Origin: CABZJG01 sp902512685
GTDB lineage: Bacteria > Pseudomonadota > Alphaproteobacteria > Rhodobacterales > Rhodobacteraceae
Length of the DNA stretch: 64,000 nucleotides
Reading direction: 5' to 3'
NCBI GenBank assembly: GCA_051201605.1
Contig: CP179201.1
Span: 1,054,001 to 1,118,000, forward strand
In this document: positions 44,094-53,138 of the stretch, piece after piece
Layout: each line of letters opens with the position of its first letter
How positions within the stretch are numbered: position 1 is the stretch's first letter
Notes under the pieces: generated by a model
The model's input: only the letters and a program-made list of their open reading frames with translations
Databases searched by the model: none
Told to the model about the DNA's origin: nothing
Program-made: the position numbers and the translations under genes

Positions 44094-45899
44094 ATGGCAG
44101 AATATAATTTTGAAACACATGATTACGACGTGGTTGTTGTGGGCGCAGGCGGCGCAGGGCTCAGGGCCACATTGGGCATGGCCGAACAGGGTCTGCGCAC
44201 GGCTTGTGTGACCAAAGTGTTTCCTACCCGATCGCACACCGTGGCGGCCCAAGGCGGGATCGCCGCCTCTTTGTCCAACATGGGCCCAGACCACTGGCAA
44301 TGGCATATGTTCGACACGGTCAAAGGATCAGACTGGCTTGGCGATACAGACGCGATGGAATATCTGGCCCGCGAAGCGCCCAAAGCGGTTTATGAGCTAG
44401 AGCATTACGGGGTGCCGTTTTCGCGCACCGAAGAGGGCAAGATTTACCAGCGCCCCTTTGGCGGCCATACCACTGAATTTGGCGAAGGCCCGCCGGTACA
44501 GCGAACTTGCGCCGCGGCCGACCGCACCGGCCATGCGATCCTGCACACGCTTTACGGCCAGTCACTAAAAAACAACGCAGAATTTTATGTGGAATATTTT
44601 GCCATTGATCTGATCATGTCGGATGACGGCATCTGTCAGGGGGTCGTGTGCTGGAAGCTTGATGATGGCACCATGCACGTCTTTAACGCAAAAATGGTCG
44701 TGCTGGCGACCGGCGGCTATGGGCGGGCGTATTTCAGCGCCACATCGGCCCATACCTGCACCGGCGACGGCGGCGGTATGGTGGCGCGCACAGGTCTGCC
44801 GCTTCAGGATATGGAGTTTGTGCAATTCCACCCCACCGGGATCTATGGCTCTGGCTGTCTGATTACCGAAGGCGCACGCGGTGAGGGCGGTTATCTAACC
44901 AATTCCGAAGGCGAGCGGTTCATGGAGCGTTATGCCCCGCATTACAAAGATCTTGCCCCGCGTGATTATGTCAGTCGCTGTATGACCATGGAAATCCGCG
45001 AAGGCCGCGGGGTGGGCGCCGAGGGCGATCATATTCACCTCAACCTGTCGCATTTGCCGGCCGAAGCGCTGGCAGAGCGTTTGCCGGGCATTTCGGAAAG
45101 CGCGCGCATTTTTGCCGGTGTGGATGTGACCAAAGAGCCGATCCCAGTGCTGCCGACCGTGCATTACAACATGGGCGGCATTCCGACAAATTACTGGGGC
45201 GAGGTGCTCAACCCAACTGCAAAAGACCCCAATGCTGTTGTGCCGGGGCTGATGGCGGTTGGTGAAGCGGGCTGTGCGTCGGTACATGGTGCAAATAGGC
45301 TTGGTTCAAATTCCCTGATTGATCTGGTGGTCTTTGGCCGCGCGGCCGCAATCCGCGCCGGCAAGGTCGTGGACAGGGACGCCCCACTGGCCGAGGTCAG
45401 CCGCGCGGCAACCGACAAGGCCTTTGATCGGTTTGACGGGCTGCGCTATGCCAAAGGGACAACGCCAACCGCCGAACTGCGGCTTGAAATGCAAAAAACC
45501 ATGCAGGCAGATGCCGCAGTGTTCCGCGCTTCGGATACATTGGCGCATGGTCTTGAAAAAATGACCAGCATTGCGGGTAAGCTGGATGATATCAAAGTCA
45601 CCGATACCTCGCTGATCTGGAACAGTGATTTGATGGAAACGCTTGAGGTCACCAACCTTATGCCCAACGCGCTGACCACAATCGCCGGCGCTGAAGCACG
45701 CAAAGAAAGCCGCGGTGCGCACGCCCATGAAGATTTCGGTACCCGCGATGATGACAACTGGCGGGTGCATACGCTGTCCAGAGTGGATGGCGATCAGGTC
45801 GATTTGAGTTACCGGCCAGTGATCCTTGACCGGCTAACAGATGAAATAAAGGGCGGCATCGAGCTTGAAAAAATCGCACCAAAAGTGAGAACATTCTAA
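44094..45899 (+). CDS. sdhA: Succinate dehydrogenase flavoprotein subunit
   Basis: Catalytic FAD subunit of complex II, 601 residues. FAD motif VVVGAGGAGLRA, covalent-flavin His48 in RSHTVAAQGG, HPTGIYGSGCLITEGARGEG at the active site, and ANRLGSNSLIDLVVFGRAAA near the C-terminus. The gene is intact. It is followed after 16 bases by a sulfotransferase gene rather than directly by sdhB. Confidence 0.98.
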   Translation: MAEYNFETHDYDVVVVGAGGAGLRATLGMAEQGLRTACVTKVFPTRSHTVAAQGGIAASLSNMGPDHWQWHMFDTVKGSDWLGDTDAMEYLAREAPKAVYELEHYGVPFSRTEEGKIYQRPFGGHTTEFGEGPPVQRTCAAADRTGHAILHTLYGQSLKNNAEFYVEYFAIDLIMSDDGICQGVVCWKLDDGTMHVFNAKMVVLATGGYGRAYFSATSAHTCTGDGGGMVARTGLPLQDMEFVQFHPTGIYGSGCLITEGARGEGGYLTNSEGERFMERYAPHYKDLAPRDYVSRCMTMEIREGRGVGAEGDHIHLNLSHLPAEALAERLPGISESARIFAGVDVTKEPIPVLPTVHYNMGGIPTNYWGEVLNPTAKDPNAVVPGLMAVGEAGCASVHGANRLGSNSLIDLVVFGRAAAIRAGKVVDRDAPLAEVSRAATDKAFDRFDGLRYAKGTTPTAELRLEMQKTMQADAAVFRASDTLAHGLEKMTSIAGKLDDIKVTDTSLIWNSDLMETLEVTNLMPNALTTIAGAEARKESRGAHAHEDFGTRDDDNWRVHTLSRVDGDQVDLSYRPVILDRLTDEIKGGIELEKIAPKVRTF

Positions 45900-45915
45900 T
45901 GGCAAAAGGCGCGTG

Positions 45916-46785
45916 ATGGCAGAAGCTGATATCCGGCTATTGGGTCTTGTGACCCATCATAAATGCGGCACGGTTTGGATGCAGCAGGTGGTCGCGGGCC
46001 TAAAGCGGCTTTTGGGTTATCCGATTGTCGGCCTGTGGTCGGATAAGCAGCGCTCGAACATCCCAGAAACTGGTCCTGCCTCTTTGGTAAATTGGAACGG
46101 CTGGTTGCCCTCAGATCTGTGGCAGCGCAACGATTTCGCAGTGCTTCATCTGATCCGTGATCCGCGCGATGTGCTGCTGTCTGGGTGCCAGTATCATCAT
46201 GTGGCCCCCAAAAAAGGCGAGGCCTTTTTACATACGCCGCGCGAAGATCTGGACGGTAAAACCTATCAAACCCATTTGCGTGATATAGACAGCTATCAAG
46301 ATAAGCTGCTGTTTGAAATGCGCGAAAAGCATGCGGTGACAGTCGCTGAGATGCTGCAATTTCCCAAAAATCATGAGTTTGTTTACGAGCTCCGCTATGA
46401 GGCGCTGATCAATGATACCGAATTGGGTGAAATGCGAGCGGCCTTTCAGCACTGGAAACTTGATGCAAAATCTACAAACGATGCGCTAGATATTGTTTGG
46501 GAAACCAGCCTATTTGGCGAGTTTAAGGACTTTGAAGCCAGACCACAGCAAGTGCGTAGCCATGTTTTTTCCGGTGCTGCACGGCGTTGGCAAAGCGAGT
46601 TGCCGCAGGCAGTTGGAAAAATATATGCCCAAGAGTTCGGGGATGCCTTGATTGAGCTGGGCTATGAAACAGATCGTACTTGGGTGGACAGTTTGCCGGT
46701 TGATCCGGCGCCCTTTAATTTACCCGACCCAATAGATGAAGCGCCTGCGATAGACACTTTCGCAGACGCGCAACTGAGTAGGTGA
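45916..46785 (+). CDS. Sulfotransferase-domain protein inside the sdh operon
   Basis: A 289-residue protein with both PAPS-binding signatures of cytosolic-type sulfotransferases: the 5'-phosphosulfate loop HHKCGTVWMQQV (about residues 14-25) and the 3'-phosphate motif LIRDPRDVLLSG (residues 79-90). The substrate pocket is not recognisable. AAGG at 45906-45909 supports ATG 45916. It lies 16 bases after sdhA and four bases before sdhB, so it must share their transcript. Rhodobacter also carries unrelated genes between sdhA and sdhB, so insertion here is tolerated. The link to succinate oxidation is unknown. Confidence 0.85.
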   Translation: MAEADIRLLGLVTHHKCGTVWMQQVVAGLKRLLGYPIVGLWSDKQRSNIPETGPASLVNWNGWLPSDLWQRNDFAVLHLIRDPRDVLLSGCQYHHVAPKKGEAFLHTPREDLDGKTYQTHLRDIDSYQDKLLFEMREKHAVTVAEMLQFPKNHEFVYELRYEALINDTELGEMRAAFQHWKLDAKSTNDALDIVWETSLFGEFKDFEARPQQVRSHVFSGAARRWQSELPQAVGKIYAQEFGDALIELGYETDRTWVDSLPVDPAPFNLPDPIDEAPAIDTFADAQLSR

Positions 46786-46789
46786 CGAA

Positions 46790-47569
46790 ATGGTACAATT
46801 GACGCTTCCAAAAAATTCCCGCATCCGGCGTGGCAAGACCTGGCCCAAGCCCGAGGGCGCGACCAATTTGCGCAAATTTAGCATTTATCGCTGGTCGCCC
46901 GATGATGGCGAAAACCCCAGCGTGGACACTTATTTTGTTGATATGGACAGCTGTGGGCCAATGATTTTGGATGCGTTGATCAAGATTAAAAACGAAATTG
47001 ATCCCACCCTGACATTTCGCCGCTCATGCCGCGAAGGCATCTGCGGCTCTTGTGCAATGAACATTGATGGGATCAATACGCTGGCCTGTATTTACGGCAT
47101 GGATGAGATCAAGGGCGATGTGAAAATTTACCCGCTGCCGCATATGCCGGTGGTCAAAGACCTTATTCCCGATCTGACGCATTTTTATGCCCAGCACGCC
47201 AGCATCATGCCCTGGCTGGAAACCAAGACCAACCGCCCGGCCAAAGAGTGGAAGCAGTCCATTGAAGATCGTAAAAAACTTGATGGGCTATATGAATGCG
47301 TAATGTGCGCCTCTTGCTCGACATCCTGCCCGTCCTATTGGTGGAACGGGGATCGCTATTTGGGGCCGGCGGCGCTGCTGCATGCCTATCGCTGGGTTAT
47401 AGATTCGCGCGATGAGGCCACCGGCGAGCGGCTTGATGAGCTTGAGGATCCGTTCAAGCTCTATCGTTGCCATACAATTATGAACTGTGCGAAAACCTGC
47501 CCCAAGGGGCTTAACCCAGCCAAGGCTATCGCCGAGATCAAGAAGATGATGGTCGAGCGCACGGTCTGA
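46790..47569 (+). CDS. sdhB: Succinate dehydrogenase iron-sulfur subunit
   Basis: Iron-sulfur subunit of complex II, 259 residues. [2Fe-2S] ligands are in SCREGICGSCAMNIDG plus the later C of NTLACIYG. The [4Fe-4S] and [3Fe-4S] ligands are in CVMCASCSTSCPSYWWN and MNCAKTCPKGLNPAKAI. Last sdh gene, four bases after the sulfotransferase gene. Confidence 0.98.
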   Translation: MVQLTLPKNSRIRRGKTWPKPEGATNLRKFSIYRWSPDDGENPSVDTYFVDMDSCGPMILDALIKIKNEIDPTLTFRRSCREGICGSCAMNIDGINTLACIYGMDEIKGDVKIYPLPHMPVVKDLIPDLTHFYAQHASIMPWLETKTNRPAKEWKQSIEDRKKLDGLYECVMCASCSTSCPSYWWNGDRYLGPAALLHAYRWVIDSRDEATGERLDELEDPFKLYRCHTIMNCAKTCPKGLNPAKAIAEIKKMMVERTV

Positions 47570-47652
47570 CCAAAGCGGTCCTATTTACAAAGTTTTAATA
47601 CATTTCGGCCTAGCAAGGATCGTGTTCTTTATTAGAAAGGTCGTTGTTACCA

Positions 47653-48255
47653 GTGTCACGCGCTGCAATCATTGTGTTTTTGCTTTGCGCTGCCTGTTCG
47701 GGGCAAAGCGGACCTTCAAACGTTCCTTTGCCCTCTGCTATTGGCGGTTCGGGCGCTGCAACCGCTGATGCCAGCGGCGCGGTTGATGTTGAGCTGAGCC
47801 ATAAGACAAGCGGCATATATATAGACGAAGACGGACGCGGGTTTTCCTATGTATTGGGCCTGCAAGGCACGGCATGGGCGGCCTATTCCGCGCTTGGCCA
47901 TTGGACACCACCGCCCGATCTGCCCGCCAGTGGCCAGATAAAGTTTAACGGGCAATACGCGCTGGGCTTGCTGCGTCAAAACGCCCAAGGGGCCCCTGAT
48001 ACCGAGCGCTATAACGGCACGATGGAGCTGATTGCCGATCTGGATGCCCAAAAGCTCACAGGGGGGAATTCGGATTTAAGCGTCGAGGCAAGCATTTCGG
48101 GGTCTGATCTTGATGGCAGCGTTGAATTTCGCGGCATTTCAGGCGTACTGACGGGCAAGCTTTCGCGCGAATATGGGCAAGGTGCTTTTCAAGGGCAATC
48201 TGACGAGGCACTCTTTGCGGGTGGTTTTAAGGCCTATCGCAAGAGCGATAACTAA
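47653..48255 (+). CDS. Putative outer-membrane lipoprotein with TbpB-like barrel features
   Basis: A 200-residue protein with a lipoprotein signal (AAIIVFLLCAACSG; lipobox cysteine near residue 16). A Gly/Ser linker is followed by a beta-rich body. The pattern in the second half (SVEASISGSDLDGSVEFRG, then LTGKLSREYGQGAFQG and ALFAGGFKAYRKSDN) resembles the barrel lobe of transferrin-binding-protein-B-like surface lipoproteins, which is inference. Start may be TTG 47644 or GTG 47653. It stands alone, 83 bases after sdhB. Confidence 0.7.
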   Translation: MSRAAIIVFLLCAACSGQSGPSNVPLPSAIGGSGAATADASGAVDVELSHKTSGIYIDEDGRGFSYVLGLQGTAWAAYSALGHWTPPPDLPASGQIKFNGQYALGLLRQNAQGAPDTERYNGTMELIADLDAQKLTGGNSDLSVEASISGSDLDGSVEFRGISGVLTGKLSREYGQGAFQGQSDEALFAGGFKAYRKSDN

Positions 48256-48388
48256 ATTTCTGTGCAAATCTTGGACGTGCCATTCACGCGCATCACGTCA
48301 GGGCGCCATGCCGTTGCGCTGCAAAACCTTTACCAACTTTGGCAAAGCGCTTATCCATAGATTAAATGCGCAGCCAAATAGGTGAACG

Positions 48389-49246
48389 ATGAGCACTTCT
48401 AATCCCCCCCCAAAAGATGCTGCCGACCGCAAAGCTGCGGTGCCGGTGATCTGTTATCCGACGCAGAGCTTGCCGCGGCCTGATCTGATGGCCTATCGGG
48501 CGCTGCGAGCAGCCGCCAAGCCAAGTGAAGCAGTTTTGGTGCCGCCGCGCGAGGCGGCCACATTTTGCGTACCGCGGGGCGGTTTTTTCCGCATATCCAG
48601 CATCGAAGGCCCGCAAGTGGGCGATTTAAACCTGTGGAATACTCATGACCTAAGTGAGCGGTTTTATTCTGGTAAAACCCGCGCGCTGCATGGCACGCAT
48701 TTAACCACTGGCGATCGGATGTTGTCAGCTTTTCCGCATCTAAGACCCTTGGCGACGATCATCGAAGACACGCTGGATTGGTACGGCATCGATGAATTTG
48801 GCGGCTCGGTGCATGATGTGATCGGCACCCGCTGCGATCCCTATACCCATGCGCTGCTGTCAGAGGGCGATCTTTATCACCATTGTTGTCATTCCAACCT
48901 GACCCGGGCGCTGGCCGACCGGCTGAATGTGCCGCTACTAGAGGCCGAGGCGCATGTGCATGATGTGCTGAATGTGTTTATGTGCACCGGTTTTACCCGT
49001 GATACAGGGCAGTATTTCATGAAAGCAAGCCCGGTGCGGCCTGGCGATTATCTTGAATTTTTTGCCGAAACCGATCTTTTGGGCGCGCTCAGCGCCTGCC
49101 CGGGCGGGGATTGCTCGGCGCAGCATTCAAGCGATGTGGCCGAGTGCTATCCGTTGCTGGTAGAGGTCTTTACCACCGATCCTGCGGCGCTTGCCAATTG
49201 GCACAGCCCGCTGCCAAGCTCTTATGATGGCAGCCACGGGCGCTAG
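48389..49246 (+). CDS. DUF1989 (urea carboxylase-associated) family protein
   Basis: A 285-residue soluble protein of the DUF1989 family. Members are often encoded by urea carboxylase or amino-group metabolism genes. GGFFRISSIEGPQVGDLNLWN and the double-His segment YHHCCHSNLTRALADR look like a metal- or cofactor-binding fold, and GDYLEFFAETDLLGALSACP contains the conserved end. No urea carboxylase gene is nearby. Converges on the PLP-enzyme gene with a four-base overlap. Confidence 0.85.
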   Translation: MSTSNPPPKDAADRKAAVPVICYPTQSLPRPDLMAYRALRAAAKPSEAVLVPPREAATFCVPRGGFFRISSIEGPQVGDLNLWNTHDLSERFYSGKTRALHGTHLTTGDRMLSAFPHLRPLATIIEDTLDWYGIDEFGGSVHDVIGTRCDPYTHALLSEGDLYHHCCHSNLTRALADRLNVPLLEAEAHVHDVLNVFMCTGFTRDTGQYFMKASPVRPGDYLEFFAETDLLGALSACPGGDCSAQHSSDVAECYPLLVEVFTTDPAALANWHSPLPSSYDGSHGR

Positions 49247-50571
49247 GCGTCGTGGATATAGTGGATCTGGGTGAACTCTGATCTGAAATGTGCCACCTCG
49301 GATGCCAAATCTTCGGGCGCATTTGAGCGCAGCGCCAAAGCGATCAGGCGGGCGAGCTCGGCGCAGTGGGTTTCAGTAACGCCCCAGCGCACCAGCTCGG
49401 GCGTGCCGATCCGCAGCCCGTTCATATCGCCGGCCACCTCAGGCAGCGGCAATCCGATGCCGCAGGCCAGAAAGCCAGCTTTTCGCAGGCTTTTCGAGGC
49501 CACCTGGCCGCCGCCAAAAGCAGCGGCATCTAGAGCAAATTGATGTGAGCAGGTGGCCCCGTCTTTGGTGGTGAACAGCGCCAGCCCTTCGGCGCCCAGT
49601 GCTTGGGCAAGATGCTGGGCCACCGCGATCATTTTTTCTGCATAGGCGGTGCCAAAATCACGCCAATCCAGCAGGCTCATGGCCAAAGCAGCCGATTTCG
49701 CAGCATCAAAATTGGCTGTCATGCCCGGAAAGGCAATGCTGTCAAGCCGCTGGGCAATTTCGGCCGAATTCGTGACAATCAACCCTGATGGCGGCCCACC
49801 AAGGGATTTATAGGTGCTCATGGTCATCAGATGCGCACCCTGATCAAGCGGGTTTTCCCAGGCGCGGCCTGCGATGATGCCGCATTGATGGGCCGCATCA
49901 AACAGCACAGTGGCCCCCACCTTATCAGCAATGGCACGGATATCGGCAACCGGATGGGGTAATAAGTTCAAACTGCCGCCAATGGTGATCAGTTTTGGGC
50001 GCACCTCTTGGACCAGCTGCTTCAAACCTGCCAAATCAACGCTATAGCCGTCACTGTCAATCGGGGCGTGGTGGATATCCAGCCCATAAAGACCGGCGCA
50101 TCCGGCGCTGTGGTGGGTGACATGACCGCCAACACTTGCGGGTGGCACAATGATGCTATCGCCCGGTTGGCACAGCGCCATAAAGCCGTAAAGATTTGCA
50201 ATCGCGCCCGATGGCACCCGTATTTCGGCGTATTTGGCCCCAAACACCTCGGCGGCCAAGGCGGCGGCAATGACCTCGATCTCTTCAATGGCTTCTAAAC
50301 CCATTTCGTATTTGTCGCCGGGGTATCCAAGCGACGGGCGGCTGCCCATTCCGGCGGCAAGCAGCGCTTCGGCGCGCGGGTTCATCACATTGGTTGCCGG
50401 ATTTAAATTAAAGCAATCACGTTCGTGGATTTGCCGGTTCTGATGGGCCAAGGCCTCAAGCCGTGCGGCAATATCCGCGCTGGAATTGGTGGCGGTTTCG
50501 GTTGCTATTCGGTTTGCCAGTGCGTCGCAGGGCGCAGGCACCCAGCCCCTTGGGGACAGAAAACTTGTCAT
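49243..50571 (-). CDS. SHMT-like PLP-dependent enzyme
   Basis: A 442-residue fold-type I PLP enzyme resembling serine hydroxymethyltransferase. The Schiff-base lysine is in MSTYKSLGGPPSGLIVTN, where true GlyA has a T-T-H-K sequence, and FDAAHQCGIIAG carries the cofactor Asp and His. NLNPATNVMNPRAEALLAAGM and PSLGYPGDKYEMG resemble the SHMT N-terminus. Because the active-site sequence differs from GlyA, it is probably a paralogue acting on another amino acid, such as a 2-methylserine type enzyme. Likely co-transcribed with deoD and a GNAT gene. Confidence 0.8.
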   Translation of the reverse strand: MTSFLSPRGWVPAPCDALANRIATETATNSSADIAARLEALAHQNRQIHERDCFNLNPATNVMNPRAEALLAAGMGSRPSLGYPGDKYEMGLEAIEEIEVIAAALAAEVFGAKYAEIRVPSGAIANLYGFMALCQPGDSIIVPPASVGGHVTHHSAGCAGLYGLDIHHAPIDSDGYSVDLAGLKQLVQEVRPKLITIGGSLNLLPHPVADIRAIADKVGATVLFDAAHQCGIIAGRAWENPLDQGAHLMTMSTYKSLGGPPSGLIVTNSAEIAQRLDSIAFPGMTANFDAAKSAALAMSLLDWRDFGTAYAEKMIAVAQHLAQALGAEGLALFTTKDGATCSHQFALDAAAFGGGQVASKSLRKAGFLACGIGLPLPEVAGDMNGLRIGTPELVRWGVTETHCAELARLIALALRSNAPEDLASEVAHFRSEFTQIHYIHDA

Positions 50572-50603
50572 AGTGGTACCTCTTGATTACACCGAATGTT
50601 AAT

Positions 50604-51308
50604 TTAAGCCAGTGCTGCGTTGAGCGCGATCTCGACCATATCGCCAAAGCTTTTTTCGCGTTGATCCGATGGCAAGGCCTCGCCGGTTTGCAAATGATCC
50701 GATACGGTCAGCACGGCCAGGGCCCGCACCCCGTAGCGGGCCGCCAGATTGTAAAGCTCGGCTGCTTCCATTTCGACCCCAAGGATACCGTGGCGCACCA
50801 TCTGTTCATTCAGATCGGGGCGTTCATCATAAAACACATCAGATGAATAAATCCCGCCCACATGTAGCCCGACATCTTTGCCTTGGGCCTCGGCAACCGC
50901 GGCCGAGAGCAGCCCGTAATCGGCGCAGGGAGCAAAGTTTAGCTCTTTGAACATCCCGCTTGAGGGGGTCGAAAGGCTACTGGCGGTCATGGCAATGATG
51001 ATATCGCGCAGCTTCACATGGGGCTGCATGCCGCCGCAAGAGCCGATGCGGATTAGAGTTTTTGCGCCATAATCGCGGATCAGTTCATTGGCATAGATCG
51101 ACAGGGATGGCATCCCCATGCCGGACCCGTGAATGGTCACAGGTGCGCCTTTATAGGTTCCGGTAAAGCCCAGCATACCGCGGACCTCATTGACCAGTTT
51201 CGGGGCCTTAAGAAAGGTTTCGGCCGCCCATTTCGCACGGTATGGATCACCGGGCATCAGAACGGTTTCGGCAATGTCTCCGGGCTTTGCGCCAATGTGG
51301 ATGGTCAT
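50604..51308 (-). CDS. deoD: Purine-nucleoside phosphorylase DeoD
   Basis: Hexameric-type purine nucleoside phosphorylase of 234 residues, releasing a free base and ribose-1-phosphate. The N-terminus HIGAKPGDIAETVLMPGDPYR, the phosphate-site RIGSCGGMQPHVKLRD and EMEAAELYNLAARYGV with the catalytic acid are all typical. Between the GNAT gene (nine bases) and the PLP-enzyme gene (32 bases) on the minus strand, so probably a three-gene operon for nucleoside and amino-acid salvage. Confidence 0.96.
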   Translation of the reverse strand: MTIHIGAKPGDIAETVLMPGDPYRAKWAAETFLKAPKLVNEVRGMLGFTGTYKGAPVTIHGSGMGMPSLSIYANELIRDYGAKTLIRIGSCGGMQPHVKLRDIIIAMTASSLSTPSSGMFKELNFAPCADYGLLSAAVAEAQGKDVGLHVGGIYSSDVFYDERPDLNEQMVRHGILGVEMEAAELYNLAARYGVRALAVLTVSDHLQTGEALPSDQREKSFGDMVEIALNAALA

Positions 51309-51317
51309 CTGTGGCCT

Positions 51318-51752
51318 CTATCTTTGATATTTTACAAATGGGGTGAGCTTGGCGATATTATCATAAAGCCGCCGCGCTTGGTGGTTGTCGTCTTGGGTAA
51401 GCCAATATACCGATGGCGCGCCGCTGTCATCTGCAACTTTATAGACCGCTTCGATTAAAGCGCGGCCGATCCCTTCACCGCGGTTGTCGGGTTGGGTGTA
51501 AAGGTCCTGCAAATAAATGACGTTATTTTGGTGCCAGTTATGCGGATGATAAATGTAATGCACCAATCCCTGCAGCGTGCCGCCCGTCTCGGCCACCCGC
51601 GCGTTTTGCTGGGGGTGATTGTCCGAGGTCAGGCGCGCAAAGGTGGTTTCAAAGACCGCGTCATCCAAAGTGGTATGATAAAAGGCAAGGTAAGCCTGCC
51701 ACAGCCGCCTCCATTGTGGATAGTCTTGGGCGGTCAAAGGGCGAATGTTCAT
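51318..51752 (-). CDS. GNAT family N-acetyltransferase
   Basis: A 144-residue acetyltransferase. The CoA-binding motif is in LYTQPDNRGEGIGRALIEAV (consensus Q/RxxGxG/A), followed by WLTQDDNHQARRLYDNI. Substrate unknown; the sequence resembles small-amine or amino-acid GNATs. First gene of the minus-strand run with deoD and the PLP enzyme. Confidence 0.88.
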   Translation of the reverse strand: MNIRPLTAQDYPQWRRLWQAYLAFYHTTLDDAVFETTFARLTSDNHPQQNARVAETGGTLQGLVHYIYHPHNWHQNNVIYLQDLYTQPDNRGEGIGRALIEAVYKVADDSGAPSVYWLTQDDNHQARRLYDNIAKLTPFVKYQR

Positions 51753-51872
51753 GCGTGGTCTCCTCTGCGGTATTTGGCAAAGGGTAACCTAACAAACGCG
51801 TCCTGCGCCAGAGGGGTAGGGAGCAAAAATAATCCCAACGGGGGCGGCCCAAGCCCTGACGCACTCGCGGAT

Positions 51873-52094
51873 TTATCTAAGCCAATGATTAGGTGCATCC
51901 CAGATCGGCTTTTGCGCCTCGCGGTTGGCTTCTGCTTGCGACAGGCCAATATCGCGCAATGCTTTTGCATCTAGCTGGCTGAGCCTATGACGGCTGCTCT
52001 GCATTTTAATCCGGTTGAGAACATTGAGTATAATCGTTGAAATCGAAATCTTAAACTGTGGCGCGAACCGCGCTGCTCTAATTGAAATAGCCAT
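51873..52094 (-). CDS. DUF1127 small protein
   Basis: A 73-residue basic protein whose C-terminal half (HRLSQLDAKALRDIGLSQAE, then AQKPIWDAPNHW) is the DUF1127 core with the common KPxWD tail. This second copy differs from the one at 15.8-16.0 kb in its N-terminal region. Its start is 80 bases from the divergent LysR gene, so the two may share control DNA. Confidence 0.85.
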   Translation of the reverse strand: MAISIRAARFAPQFKISISTIILNVLNRIKMQSSRHRLSQLDAKALRDIGLSQAEANREAQKPIWDAPNHWLR

Positions 52095-52173
52095 AATAAA
52101 AATCCCTAAAATAAAGTTAGAATATTTCTATTGTTGTCATATCAATAATATTCAACCCAAGCTTGAAAAGTAC

Positions 52174-53049
52174 ATGAGTAATTTCTGGAATATTGATGTG
52201 AGAAATTTGGATTTAAACATATTGCGTTCCTTTGTGACCGTTGTTGAAACCGGCGGTGTCACGCGGGCGGCAGGGATATTAAACTTAACCCAGTCTGCAG
52301 TTTCGATGCAGCTTAAGCGGCTGGAAGAGCTTTTGGCATTTGAGGTTTTGCACCGCGTCGGGCGTAAATCGGTGATCACACCAGCCGGCGAGCAATTGCT
52401 TGGCTTTGCCAAGCGCATGGTCGAACTGAATGACGAGGCCATTTTGCGTTTAACGGATCAAGTCCATGTGGGCGTTATCGCCCTAGGGGTTCCCACAGAC
52501 ATTGTTTTTCCACATATCCCAAAAGTCCTGAAGCGCTTTAATGCTGAATTTCCCCAAGTGAAGGTGCAGCTGATTTCATCTTTTACAGCTGAGTTGAAAG
52601 ATCAATTTAGCAAAGGTGAAATTGATATTATACTGACCACCGAACAGGAATTGGATGCGGGTGGAGAAACCTTAAAAGAGGCTGCGCTGCGCTGGATCGG
52701 GGCGCCGCAAGGTAAGGCATGGCAGCAGCGACCATTGCCATTTGCATCCTGTCAGTCGTGCAATTTTAGAAGCACGAGTTTTGCAACTTTGGACCGCGCT
52801 GGTATTGCTTGGGAAGATGTTGTCGCAACTGAGTCAGAAGTTGCCGCCGAAGCCAGCGCCAGCGCTGATTTGGCAGTGCTAACGCGGCTGGAAGGGCATC
52901 ACCCGCCACATCTTGAGCTGATCGAGGCCAATGGACAGCTGCCTGATCTGGGCACCAGCCTTGTAAATATCTATGGCCCACATGAGAAAACCGGATTCGC
53001 GCAACGTTTGAAAGAGATCATTCGGGTGAGCTTTTGGCGGCTCAAATAG
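52174..53049 (+). CDS. LysR family transcriptional regulator
   Basis: A 291-residue LysR-type regulator. The winged helix-turn-helix covers about residues 9-66 (LDLNILRSFVTVVETGGVTRAA in outline, with LNLTQSAVSMQLKRLE as the recognition part). An effector-binding domain follows (GVPTDIVFPHIPKVLKRFN). I start at ATG 52174, since the 53 upstream codons of the open frame lack homology. It faces ecm, 89 bases away, and diverges from the DUF1127 gene. Control of ethylmalonyl-CoA genes is possible but not shown. Confidence 0.92.
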   Translation: MSNFWNIDVRNLDLNILRSFVTVVETGGVTRAAGILNLTQSAVSMQLKRLEELLAFEVLHRVGRKSVITPAGEQLLGFAKRMVELNDEAILRLTDQVHVGVIALGVPTDIVFPHIPKVLKRFNAEFPQVKVQLISSFTAELKDQFSKGEIDIILTTEQELDAGGETLKEAALRWIGAPQGKAWQQRPLPFASCQSCNFRSTSFATLDRAGIAWEDVVATESEVAAEASASADLAVLTRLEGHHPPHLELIEANGQLPDLGTSLVNIYGPHEKTGFAQRLKEIIRVSFWRLK

Positions 53050-53138
53050 GGATGAATTTTCTGCTTCACGGGGGTAAATCGCACCACCGCGAAACAGCCG
53101 TAATGCCGACGTGATACCGACGTGGCAAATTACCGATT

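Noticed and set aside
47568..47590. GACC-AAAGC-GGTC after sdhB as a terminator
   Set aside because: Only four base pairs and no T run.
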